A stretch of DNA of 64,000 nucleotides from Bog-159 sp050008575. GTDB lineage: Bacteria > Acidobacteriota > Terriglobia > Bryobacterales > Bryobacteraceae. Location of the stretch: NCBI GenBank assembly GCA_050008575.1, contig JBEKMJ010000025.1:1-64000 (forward strand), in the 5' to 3' direction. Shown here one piece after another: positions 34,353-42,182 of this stretch (position 1 is its first letter; each line of letters opens with the position of its first letter). The position numbers and the translations under genes are program-made. Below the pieces are notes generated by a model. The model saw nothing but the letters and a program-made list of their open reading frames with translations. It had not been told where the DNA came from and made no database searches.

Positions 34353-35345
34353 GTGGGCGACGCCGTGATGTCGCTGCCCGCCATTCATGCGGTGCGCCAG
34401 ACCTTTCCAGGTGCGCATCTAACTGTGTTGGCGCGCGCCGCGGTGGCCGATCTATACTTGCGCGAACGGGCAATCGACGCCGTAATGTTGTGTCCCCACG
34501 GCCGCCGCCGCGCCGCCACCGAGCTGCGCCGCGAGAATTTCGATTGCGCGATCCTGCTGCCCAATTCCTTCGACGCCGCGCTGGTGGCCTGGATGGCCCG
34601 CATCCCGCGCCGCATCGGTTACCGGCGCGACGCCCGCGGCGGGCTGCTCACGCAAGCGATTCCGCCGCCCGAGCCGGGCGAGATCCCGCGCCACCAGCGC
34701 TTCTACTATCTGGAACTGTTGCGCCGCGCCGGGGTTATCCACGAATACCCGCCCTGCGCGGAAATAAGCCTGTTTGGTTGCGAGGCGGCGCGCGCGGCCG
34801 GTCTGGAGGCTTTGCGCGAAGCGGGTGTGACGCCGCCGGTGGTAGGAGTCAGCCCCGGCGCGGCCTATGGCGATGCTAAGCGCTGGCTGCCGGAGCGCTT
34901 CGCGGAAACGGCGGTGCGCGTGGCGCGGGCGCAGGCTGCTTCGGTGGCGCTGTTCGGCGCGCCGGCGGAGCACCCACTATGCGAGTCGCTGGCCGGGGCC
35001 ATCCGCGTCGCTGGCATCCCGGTGCGCAATTTTGCCGGCGAGACCACGCTGCGGCACTTCATCGACTTGGCCGCCGCCTGCCGCTTGTTTCTGACCAACG
35101 ACTCCGGGGCCATGCACATCGCCTCCGCGCTGGGTGTGCCCACGGTGACCGTCTTCGGCGCCACCGACGATACCACCACGGGTCCCACGGGCGCCTGGGC
35201 GCGCGTGATACGCGAACAGGTGGAGTGCAGCCCATGCCTGCTGCGCACTTGCCCCATCGATCACCGGTGCATGATGCGCGTGACCGCCGAGCGCGTGGCC
35301 GAGGCGGCGCTCGACCTGGTAGCACGGGCTTCAGCCTGTGATTAG
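34353..35345 (+). CDS. Heptosyltransferase II-like glycosyltransferase (GT9), start uncertain
   Basis: 330 residues from the GTG at 34353. The conserved GT9 N-terminus is longer: the open frame upstream encodes 'LPRNQTKILIRATNWVGDAV', so the true start should lie near 34308. No ATG/GTG/TTG exists in frame there, only CTG 34308, while an ATG at 34300 is one base out of frame. Donor-site blocks 'FLTNDSGAMHIASALGVPTV' and 'VFGATDDTTTGP' are intact, and Cys residues 'CSPCLLRTCPIDHRCM' match heptosyltransferase II. The C-terminus 'VARASACD' is encoded by a palindromic repeat. It acts in lipopolysaccharide core assembly. Confidence 0.88.
   Translation: MGDAVMSLPAIHAVRQTFPGAHLTVLARAAVADLYLRERAIDAVMLCPHGRRRAATELRRENFDCAILLPNSFDAALVAWMARIPRRIGYRRDARGGLLTQAIPPPEPGEIPRHQRFYYLELLRRAGVIHEYPPCAEISLFGCEAARAAGLEALREAGVTPPVVGVSPGAAYGDAKRWLPERFAETAVRVARAQAASVALFGAPAEHPLCESLAGAIRVAGIPVRNFAGETTLRHFIDLAAACRLFLTNDSGAMHIASALGVPTVTVFGATDDTTTGPTGAWARVIREQVECSPCLLRTCPIDHRCMMRVTAERVAEAALDLVARASACD
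35323..35340. repeat. Palindromic repeat with 14-bp core GGCTTCAGCCTGTG
   Basis: The exact core also occurs at 52370-52383 (inside the haem-kinase gene) and, inverted, at 7185-7198. A variant is at 5733-5747. Here it encodes the last residues of the GT9 protein. Confidence 0.9.
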
Positions 35346-35387
35346 CTTGTGCGTGTTGCTAGACTACGTTTTGACTTGGAAAGAACC

Positions 35388-36365
35388 GTGCATCTAGGCC
35401 GAATATTGGTGGTGCGGCTGGGCGCCATGGGCGACATCGTCCACGCGTTGCCGGCCGCGGCTTCGCTCAAGCACAGCTTCCCCGGATGGCGGGTGACGTG
35501 GGCGGTGGAATCGCGCTGGGCGCCGCTGCTCGAAGCGAATCCGTTCGTGGATCGCTTGGTGCTTGTGGATCGCCGCACGCGCGCGGGTCTGGCGCGTGCC
35601 TGGCGCGAGTTGCGCGAAGAGCGTTTTGACTTCGTGGTCGATTTTCAGGGCCTGATCAAGTCCGCGCTGCTGGCCTGCGCGGCGCGCACCCGGCGGATTT
35701 ACGGCTTCGATCGATCGCTGGCGCGGGAACCCCTGGCGGCTCTGTTCTATTCCGATCGCGTACTGGCGCGCGCGGTCCACCGGGTGGATCGGAATCTGGA
35801 ACTGGCAGGGGCGGCGGGCGCGTCGACGGCCCTGCATTCGTTCCCCTTGCCGCCGGGCCGTGCGGAAGGGGAATTGCCGGGCGCGTTCGTCCTGGCCAGT
35901 CCGCTGAGTGGCTGGCGTGCCAAACAGTGGCCGCTCGAATACTTTGCCCGGTTGGCGGAGCGCCTGCGCCGCGAGGCGGGCGTCCCGCTGGTCCTGAACG
36001 GTCCCCCGGGCGAGCGGGAAGCATTGGCAGGTGTGACCGGCGCCGTGCTGCATTTGTCGTCAATCGAGGGCTTGATCGATGCCACCCGCCGCGCCGCCGC
36101 CGTGGTCGGCGTGGATAGCGGACCTCTGCACGTGGCCGCCGCGCTCGGCAAGCCCGGAGTGGCGATCTTTGGCCCCACTGATCCGGCGCAGACCGGCCCC
36201 TACGGCGGCAGCTTTACCGTGCTGCGCAGCCCCCATGCCGTTACCTCGTACAAGCGGCGGAACGAAATCGATCCGAGCATGCGCGCGGTCACTCCCGAAG
36301 CGGTATTCGACGCGCTTCAGCCGCGGCTCGCGCGGCCAGCGCAGCCGGCGGATTGTCTGGCTTGA
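35388..36365 (+). CDS. Heptosyltransferase I-like glycosyltransferase (GT9)
   Basis: 325 residues from the GTG at 35388, preceded by GGAAAGA. An earlier GTG at 35349 adds 13 unlikely residues. Blocks are 'ILVVRLGAMGDIVHALPAA', 'FDFVVDFQGLIKSALLA', 'SPLSGWRAKQWPLEYFARLA' and 'VVGVDSGPLHVAAALGKPGV' with 'IFGPTDPAQTGPYG'. This is the WaaC type that adds the first heptose to Kdo of lipid A-core. It follows the heptosyltransferase II-like gene and overlaps the next gene, suggesting a core-oligosaccharide unit. Confidence 0.92.
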   Translation: MHLGRILVVRLGAMGDIVHALPAAASLKHSFPGWRVTWAVESRWAPLLEANPFVDRLVLVDRRTRAGLARAWRELREERFDFVVDFQGLIKSALLACAARTRRIYGFDRSLAREPLAALFYSDRVLARAVHRVDRNLELAGAAGASTALHSFPLPPGRAEGELPGAFVLASPLSGWRAKQWPLEYFARLAERLRREAGVPLVLNGPPGEREALAGVTGAVLHLSSIEGLIDATRRAAAVVGVDSGPLHVAAALGKPGVAIFGPTDPAQTGPYGGSFTVLRSPHAVTSYKRRNEIDPSMRAVTPEAVFDALQPRLARPAQPADCLA

Positions 36366-36916
36366 GACTCCTTTTTCCCAAGCCCTACGCGGATTTCGTC
36401 GCCCGCCTGCGTGTTCCGTCCGGCTTCCTGCTGGTGGCCGCGTTTGCCTGGTTTTCGCATCCGGATGGGCGGTCGCTGGCCTACGGATTGGCGGTTTCCC
36501 TCAGCGGGCTGGCGCTGCGCGCGTGGGCCGCCGGCCATCTGGCCAAGAACCGGACGCTAGCCTCCAGCGGACCCTACGCGTATACGCGCAATCCGCTCTA
36601 TCTGGGAACCCTGCTGGTGGCGGCGGGCCTGGCGATCGCCTCGCGCAGCGCGGGCCTGGGCGCGCTGTTCGCGCTGGTGTTTCTATGCATCTACTTGCCC
36701 GTGATTCAGCTTGAGCAGCAGCACTTGCGCGGCCTCTTTCCGGAATACGCCGCTTATGCCGCGCGCGTGCCCGCACTGCTCCCTCGCATGACGCCGGTTT
36801 CAGGCGGCGAGCCGCGCACGTTCCGGCGGGCGCTCTATCTGAAGAACCGCGAATATCAGGCGGCTGCCGGTTTCGCCGCGGGCGCGCTATTTCTGCTGTG
36901 GAAAGCGTTCCGGTGA
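36362..36916 (+). CDS. Isoprenylcysteine carboxyl methyltransferase-like membrane protein
   Basis: About 184 residues with four or five membrane segments. 'ASSGPYAYTRNPLYLGTLL' and 'LEQQHLRGLFPEYAAYAARV' are the SAM/substrate-binding motifs of the ICMT/PEMT family of membrane methyltransferases. A TTG at 36362 overlaps the upstream stop (TTGA); TTG 36353 is also possible. The family methylates lipids or small lipophilic molecules. Coupling with a heptosyltransferase hints at a lipid or lipopolysaccharide target, which is inference. Confidence 0.85.
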   Translation: MRLLFPKPYADFVARLRVPSGFLLVAAFAWFSHPDGRSLAYGLAVSLSGLALRAWAAGHLAKNRTLASSGPYAYTRNPLYLGTLLVAAGLAIASRSAGLGALFALVFLCIYLPVIQLEQQHLRGLFPEYAAYAARVPALLPRMTPVSGGEPRTFRRALYLKNREYQAAAGFAAGALFLLWKAFR

Positions 36917-36958
36917 CGATGGACGGCGGGCTAGTTTGACACGCCCACCCCAGATGTG

Positions 36959-36972
36959 TTAACCGTAGTTAA
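36959..36972. promoter_or_regulatory. Candidate operator dyad upstream of the Nramp gene
   Basis: TTAAC-CGTA-GTTAA is a perfect 5-bp inverted repeat. It lies 16 bp before the GTG at 36989 and just upstream of a TAGAAT -10-like hexamer (36975-36980), the place where a metal-responsive repressor would block transcription. It would be inside the gene if translation began at GTG 36956. Confidence 0.45.
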
Positions 36973-36988
36973 GTTAGAATCTGACACC

Positions 36989-38881
36989 GTGATTACCGCC
37001 GCCAACCCGGCCCGCTCCCTCGCCGACGTGCATTCCACCGTCGACACCGCCGGCATGCCCGTATGGCGGCGCATGTTCGCCTTCGCGGGCCCGGCTTACC
37101 TGGTCAGCGTGGGCTACATGGACCCCGGCAACTGGGCTACCGACCTGGAAGGCGGCGCGCGTTTCGGCTACGCGCTCATCTGGGTGCTGGTGATGTCCAA
37201 CTTCATGGCCATCTTGCTGCAAACCCTTAGCGCGCGGCTCGGCATCGTCTCCGGCCGCGATCTTGCGCAGGCCTGCCGCGAGACCTACCCGCGCCCCGTC
37301 ACAGTATCCCTCTGGGTGCTGTGCGAAATCGCCATCGCCGCCTGCGATCTGGCGGAGGTGCTGGGCGCGGCCATCGCATTGAACCTGCTGTTCCACATTC
37401 CGCTGCTGATCGGCGTCCTGCTCACGGCCGCGGATACGCTCCTGCTGCTGTGGTTCCAGGGACTGGGCATCCGTTATATCGAAGCGTTTATTCTGGCGCT
37501 CATCGCGGTGATGGCGGCCTGCTTTTGCATCGAGATCGTGCTGGCCAAGCCGATCGCGTCGCAAGTGCTGCTGGGCGCGATTCCGCGCATCAACGGCAAG
37601 ACGCTGTACATCGCCATCGGCATGCTGGGCGCCACGGTGATGCCGCACAATCTCTATCTGCATTCGGCGCTGGTGCAGACCCGCCAAATCGGCCACACCG
37701 AGGCCGGCAAGCGGCGCGCCTGCCGCTACAATCTGGTGGATTCGGTGGTGGCGCTAAATGCCGCCCTGCTGGTGAATCTGGCCATCCTGATCCTTTCCGC
37801 GGCGGTCTTCTTCCGGCACGGCATTGTGGTCACCGAAATTCAGCAGGCGCATCTGCTGCTGGTCCCGCTACTGGGCACGGCGTTCGCGGGAATCCTGTTC
37901 GCGGTGGCGCTGCTGTGTTCCGGGCAATCCTCCACGCTGACCGGCACGCTTGCCGGCCAGATCGTGATGGAAGGCTTCCTGAACATCCGCATGCGCCCGT
38001 GGCTGCGCCGGCTCATTACGCGCACCATCGCCATCATCCCCGCAGCCATCGTGATCTATGTCTCGGGCGACAAGGGCACCTATCAACTGCTGATTCTCAG
38101 CCAGGTGATTCTGAGTATGCAGTTGCCCTTCGCGGTCATCCCTCTGATTCATTTCACCAGCGACCGGCGGCGCATGGGCGCATTCGCCAACAAACTTTGG
38201 GTGCAGTTGCTCTCGTGGGCCTGCGCGGTGCTGATTCTGGCCCTCAACATCTGGCTGCTGGTGGACGGCTTGGGCCAGTTGCTGGGCTCGGCTGCCAGCC
38301 GCCCCATCGTGTGGTTCCCACTGGCCGTGGTTGGAACCGGGATTGCCTGTCTGCTGGTTTGGATCTCGTTCGAACCGCTCATCGCGCATTGGGTGCGGCA
38401 TGGATTCGGGCGCGCGCCGCTGAGCATTCCCGAACCCGGCGCGGCGCCGCCTGCCGCCCTCGAGTACCACAGGATTCTGGTCCCCCTGGACCATACCGAG
38501 CTTGACCAAAAGGCCCTCAGCCACGCCGCCGCGATGGCCAAAATGCACGGCGCCAAACTCTACCTGCTGCACGTGGAAGAGGGCGTTACCAGCCGGGTCT
38601 ATGGACCGTTGTCGTCCACCGCCGAAGTCGAGGCCGGCGAGCAATACCTGGAGCGTATCGCCGAATCTCTGCGCGCCGATGGCATCGATGTTGAAACCGC
38701 CATTGTGCATGCGCCGCGGCCCGGCAGCCAGATCGTGCATTATGCCTTGGAAATCCAGCCCGACCTCATTATTATGGGCGCGCATGGCCATCGGCGCTTG
38801 AAAGATCTGATTTTCGGCAATACAATTAATCCAGTGCGCCACGAACTGCGGATACCGTTGCTGATCGTCAGAAAATCGTAG
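36989..38881 (+). CDS. Nramp divalent metal transporter fused to a UspA domain
   Basis: About 630 residues. Residues about 30-440 form an Nramp transporter with eleven membrane segments; the metal-site motifs are 'VGYMDPGNWATDLEGG' (DPGN) and 'MLGATVMPHNLYLHSAL' (MPHN). After a linker, about 490-630 form a universal stress protein domain ('YHRILVPLDHTELDQKALSH', 'DLIIMGAHGHRRLKDLIFGN') with the G-x-x-G-x(9)-G nucleotide pattern partly kept. It would import Mn(II) or Fe(II) with protons, perhaps tuned by nucleotide binding. The start is chosen at GTG 36989, leaving the dyad non-coding; GTG 36956 would add 11 residues. Confidence 0.9.
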   Translation: MITAANPARSLADVHSTVDTAGMPVWRRMFAFAGPAYLVSVGYMDPGNWATDLEGGARFGYALIWVLVMSNFMAILLQTLSARLGIVSGRDLAQACRETYPRPVTVSLWVLCEIAIAACDLAEVLGAAIALNLLFHIPLLIGVLLTAADTLLLLWFQGLGIRYIEAFILALIAVMAACFCIEIVLAKPIASQVLLGAIPRINGKTLYIAIGMLGATVMPHNLYLHSALVQTRQIGHTEAGKRRACRYNLVDSVVALNAALLVNLAILILSAAVFFRHGIVVTEIQQAHLLLVPLLGTAFAGILFAVALLCSGQSSTLTGTLAGQIVMEGFLNIRMRPWLRRLITRTIAIIPAAIVIYVSGDKGTYQLLILSQVILSMQLPFAVIPLIHFTSDRRRMGAFANKLWVQLLSWACAVLILALNIWLLVDGLGQLLGSAASRPIVWFPLAVVGTGIACLLVWISFEPLIAHWVRHGFGRAPLSIPEPGAAPPAALEYHRILVPLDHTELDQKALSHAAAMAKMHGAKLYLLHVEEGVTSRVYGPLSSTAEVEAGEQYLERIAESLRADGIDVETAIVHAPRPGSQIVHYALEIQPDLIIMGAHGHRRLKDLIFGNTINPVRHELRIPLLIVRKS

Positions 38882-38980
38882 CGGCACTGAGACACAGCGC
38901 CACCACGGCGTGTCCAAGCAACACAGGCGGCCTGCGTAGTGGAATATTAAGTAATTTATTATCAATGCCTTGAGTTGGGT

Positions 38981-39532
38981 ATGGGAATTGCTCTCAGGTA
39001 TGCCGTGCTGAAACCCGTGCGCATTGCGCTGTGCTTGGCAGTCTGGCTTGCGCCCGGCTGGGGAGCCACCTTGGAGTTGCTCAGCCTCAACGACCTGATC
39101 TCCAAATCCACCACCATTGTGCAGGCGCAGGTGACTGGATCTTCCGCCTCCTACAGCGGGACCGCCATCTATACGCACTATAAAGTCACGGTGCTGGCGC
39201 AATGGAAAGGCGCCCCCCAGGGCACTATCGACGTGATGGTCCCGGGCGGCACGGCCAACGGCGTGCGGCAAACGTTCGCCGGCGTGCCGCAGTTGATGGC
39301 GGGCCAGCAGTACGTCCTGTTCCTGTGGGCCGCGCGTCAGGGCGCGACCTACACCTTGGGCCTTACGCAAGGCGTATTCAACTTGCTGGGTGCGCCGGGC
39401 GATCTCACAGCCGTGCAAATGCCCACCACCGAAACCGTACTGGCGCCTGGTACCGGGAAGGTAGTCAACAGCCAGCCGATCTCCATGCCGCTGCCGCAAC
39501 TGATTTCGTCGATAAAGGCCGGAGGGAACTGA
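38981..39532 (+). CDS. Secreted hypothetical protein, partner of the matrixin gene
   Basis: 183 residues with a signal peptide ending near 'WLAPGWGAT'. The mature part has 'NDLISKSTTIVQAQVTGSSA' and 'MAGQQYVLFLWAARQGATYT', a pattern seen in small acidobacterial exported proteins encoded next to matrixin-type proteases. The upstream 70 bp is clearly AT-rich (around 38943-38965), suitable for a promoter. It is separated by 2 bp from the protease gene, so the two are co-transcribed. It may be a chaperone, inhibitor or substrate of the protease; function unknown. Confidence 0.7.
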   Translation: MGIALRYAVLKPVRIALCLAVWLAPGWGATLELLSLNDLISKSTTIVQAQVTGSSASYSGTAIYTHYKVTVLAQWKGAPQGTIDVMVPGGTANGVRQTFAGVPQLMAGQQYVLFLWAARQGATYTLGLTQGVFNLLGAPGDLTAVQMPTTETVLAPGTGKVVNSQPISMPLPQLISSIKAGGN

Positions 39533-39534
39533 TC

Positions 39535-42180
39535 ATGACGCGGCTGAAGACGCTTCCGCTGCTGGCCGGCATCTTGGCCGCCGCCGTCACTCCGTCGGCG
39601 GCTTACTACCACTATGTCCACTACCTGAATTCGTCTTCGCCCTATTCTTTCATCTTTGAAAAGTTCGACGTTACCGCGCTGCCCGACAATACCGTCACGT
39701 TTTTCGTCTCTACGGCCGCACCGACCAGCTATACGCCGAACGACAGTTTTCCTTCCGTCGTGGAGCAGATCCGCAATGCCACCCAGGCCTGGAACGCGGT
39801 GGCCAGTTCGAGTCTGCGGGTAGCCTTTGGCGGCCTGCAAGTCGCGAACACAAACCAAAGCACACCGGCCGGCGAGATCGCTTTCGTCGATAACCTGCCG
39901 CCGGGCGTGCTGGCCCTTACCAGTCACACGGTTCCCATGAACGTGCCGGCCGGAGCCACGTTCGTGCCCATCCAGGTATCGAACATTTACCTGAACGGCA
40001 ACCTGACGCAGCCGGCTGGCGCGGCCAGCGCGGACGGCTATACGGGGCCTAGTTATTCGGAGCTCTTTTTCACTGTGCTGGTGCATGAGATCGGGCATGC
40101 GCTGGGGCTGCAGCATACCTTCACTTCGGCGACCATGTCCACCGCGGTATCGCGCGCCACCAACCGCGCGTGGCCGCTCTTTGCGGACGATATCGCCGGC
40201 ATCTCGCTGCTGTATCCCGCGGGCGGGTTTCCGGCCGGATACGGCTCCATCAGCGGCCAGGTGACCTCGAATGGACAGGGCGTACATCTGGCTTCGGTAG
40301 TGGCCATTCTGCCCAACGGCGCGGCGGTCAGCAACCTGACGAATCCGGATGGCACATACGAAATTGACGGTCTGCCGCCGGGAAACTACTTTCTGTATGT
40401 GCATCCACTGCCGCCGACGGCTAATATTACGCTGCCGCTGGCGCCGGACGGCATCACTCAAGTCGCGGCCAGCGGACCGTTTGTCAGCACTTTCTACAAT
40501 GGCGGCAGTGGCACTTGGGACCCGAGCCAGTTCGTACCTATCCCGATTGCGCCGGGCGCCAGCGCCGTAAATAAAAACTTTTCCGTGCAGCCGCGATCGG
40601 CAGTTGAAGTCTACGATGTGACTTCCTATTGGTACCCCGCTTATGACTACCCCGGAGCCCAGGCGGGCTATCTGCAGCCGGCCTACTTGAATGCGAATAA
40701 TCCGAATCCCACGGCTCCGAACGGGAATGCCGCTCCGCAGCTTGTGGCGCAGGGCACTGGCATCGCCTCCGGGACCAGTTCCACAAACGTGCAAAGCGTG
40801 GTGGCGCTGGGCGGACCGGCGGGGCCTGTACCGGACTATCTTGTGGAGGCCTACCAGGACGCCAGCGCTACGGTGGATGTGACTCTGTTGGCCATGTTCT
40901 TCAGCTATCCGTCCGAACCCGCCCTGGGCCCCGAGCATTTATTATTCACGCTGCCGGACGACATCTTCGTCCTGCCGCAGGCCATCCAGGTAGTGGAGAA
41001 TGCGCCGCCCACGCTAACCGCCGTAACGGCGAATGCGGATGGCTCGGTCACCGTCAGTGGAACCGGCTTGAGTGCCAGCAGCCAGGTCTTCTTCGACAGC
41101 TTGCCTGGTCAGGCCCCGGTGACTTACGCAGTCGATCCGTCCGATGCTACCGGCCAGTCCGGCACTGTTTCGGTTACGCCGCCGCCGGGGGCCAGTGGCC
41201 AGACCGCAACAATAACGGTATATAACCCCGACGGCCAGAACTCCACGTTCCTGCAGTCGCAAACGCCGGCGGTCTTCACTTACTCTTACGCGCAGAGCGA
41301 TCCGCCGGCCGCCAGCGTCTCGATGAATCAACTGCCGCAGGGAGTATCGGCCAGGGTGGAGATCGACACCTCCAGCATGCAATTCGTGCCGGGGCTAACC
41401 ACCGTCGGCTTCGGTTCGGGCGATGTCGCGGTACGGCGCCTGTGGGTGATCGGCGCGAACCAGGCCATCGCGAACGTGACGGTGTCTCCATCCGCGCTGC
41501 AGCAAGAAACGGTGGAGAGTGTCATCTCCGGATTCCAGGTCTACCAGCCGCCGCAGGGATTCCAGGTGACGGCGGCCAATCCGAACCTTCCCGTGATCGC
41601 TCTGCCGATTCTCAACCAATCTCCGGTGCAGAACAGCCTGTACCCCGGCACCATCGCCTCCATGTACGGGCAGAATCTGCAAGCCGCGACGGGCACGCCA
41701 ACCGTGTACCTGGCGGGTGCGGCCGTCCCGATCCTGTACGCTGGGCCGGCGCAGATCGACTTTGTGATCCCGGGGTCGATGTCCCCCGGCCTGATGAAGT
41801 TGGATTTCAACAATGGCGAAACACAAGCCTACGCCATAGAGCTGCAGATCGATCCGCCGCCGCCGAATATTGCGAGCGTGGTGTCGGCCGCGGGAGTTGC
41901 ATTGGATAGCGCGGCGCCTGGCGAAACCGTGACGATGATTGTGACTGGCTTGCCCAACGCGGTGGTTACGGCGGTGCTCGCGGCCCCCAGCCGCATGGGA
42001 GTCGCCGAAGGCGGCGTGAGCATCCCGGGATTCACCATGCAACAGGCGCAGGACGGCTCGAACAACCTGGCGATCGAGTTCGTGCTGACTGCGTCGGTCA
42101 CAGGCCAAGACGTGCCTCTGACGGTCTCGCTCGATGGCGATCTGAGCATGCCCTATTTCATCACGATCGAAGCGAACTGA
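39535..42180 (+). CDS. Secreted matrixin-like metalloprotease with Solibacter-type C-terminal domains
   Basis: 881 residues, with GGAGGG before the ATG. A signal peptide (about 1-23) is followed by a matrixin/metzincin domain with the zinc motif 'HEIGHALGLQHTF' (His184, His188, His194) and a Met-turn at 'ATMSTA'. A carboxypeptidase-regulatory-like Ig domain covers about 240-300 ('GSISGQVTSNGQGVHLASVV'), then Ig/TIG-like domains (about 500-600) and a C-terminal region with 'NSLYPGTIASMYGQNLQAAT' resembling the TIGR03437 Solibacter domain. A large frame starting upstream is spurious. Predicted extracellular protease. Confidence 0.88.
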   Translation: MTRLKTLPLLAGILAAAVTPSAAYYHYVHYLNSSSPYSFIFEKFDVTALPDNTVTFFVSTAAPTSYTPNDSFPSVVEQIRNATQAWNAVASSSLRVAFGGLQVANTNQSTPAGEIAFVDNLPPGVLALTSHTVPMNVPAGATFVPIQVSNIYLNGNLTQPAGAASADGYTGPSYSELFFTVLVHEIGHALGLQHTFTSATMSTAVSRATNRAWPLFADDIAGISLLYPAGGFPAGYGSISGQVTSNGQGVHLASVVAILPNGAAVSNLTNPDGTYEIDGLPPGNYFLYVHPLPPTANITLPLAPDGITQVAASGPFVSTFYNGGSGTWDPSQFVPIPIAPGASAVNKNFSVQPRSAVEVYDVTSYWYPAYDYPGAQAGYLQPAYLNANNPNPTAPNGNAAPQLVAQGTGIASGTSSTNVQSVVALGGPAGPVPDYLVEAYQDASATVDVTLLAMFFSYPSEPALGPEHLLFTLPDDIFVLPQAIQVVENAPPTLTAVTANADGSVTVSGTGLSASSQVFFDSLPGQAPVTYAVDPSDATGQSGTVSVTPPPGASGQTATITVYNPDGQNSTFLQSQTPAVFTYSYAQSDPPAASVSMNQLPQGVSARVEIDTSSMQFVPGLTTVGFGSGDVAVRRLWVIGANQAIANVTVSPSALQQETVESVISGFQVYQPPQGFQVTAANPNLPVIALPILNQSPVQNSLYPGTIASMYGQNLQAATGTPTVYLAGAAVPILYAGPAQIDFVIPGSMSPGLMKLDFNNGETQAYAIELQIDPPPPNIASVVSAAGVALDSAAPGETVTMIVTGLPNAVVTAVLAAPSRMGVAEGGVSIPGFTMQQAQDGSNNLAIEFVLTASVTGQDVPLTVSLDGDLSMPYFITIEAN

Positions 42181-42182
42181 GT

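Noticed and set aside
36936..36964. TTGACA at 36936-36941 as the -35 box of the Nramp gene
   Set aside because: At 17-bp spacing the -10 position reads TTAACC, and the better TAGAAT hexamer is 33 bp away, so the pair is not a convincing promoter.
37868..39499. 543-codon minus-strand frame
   Set aside because: Antisense to the Nramp-UspA gene and to the 38981-39532 gene, with composition typical of third-position shadows.
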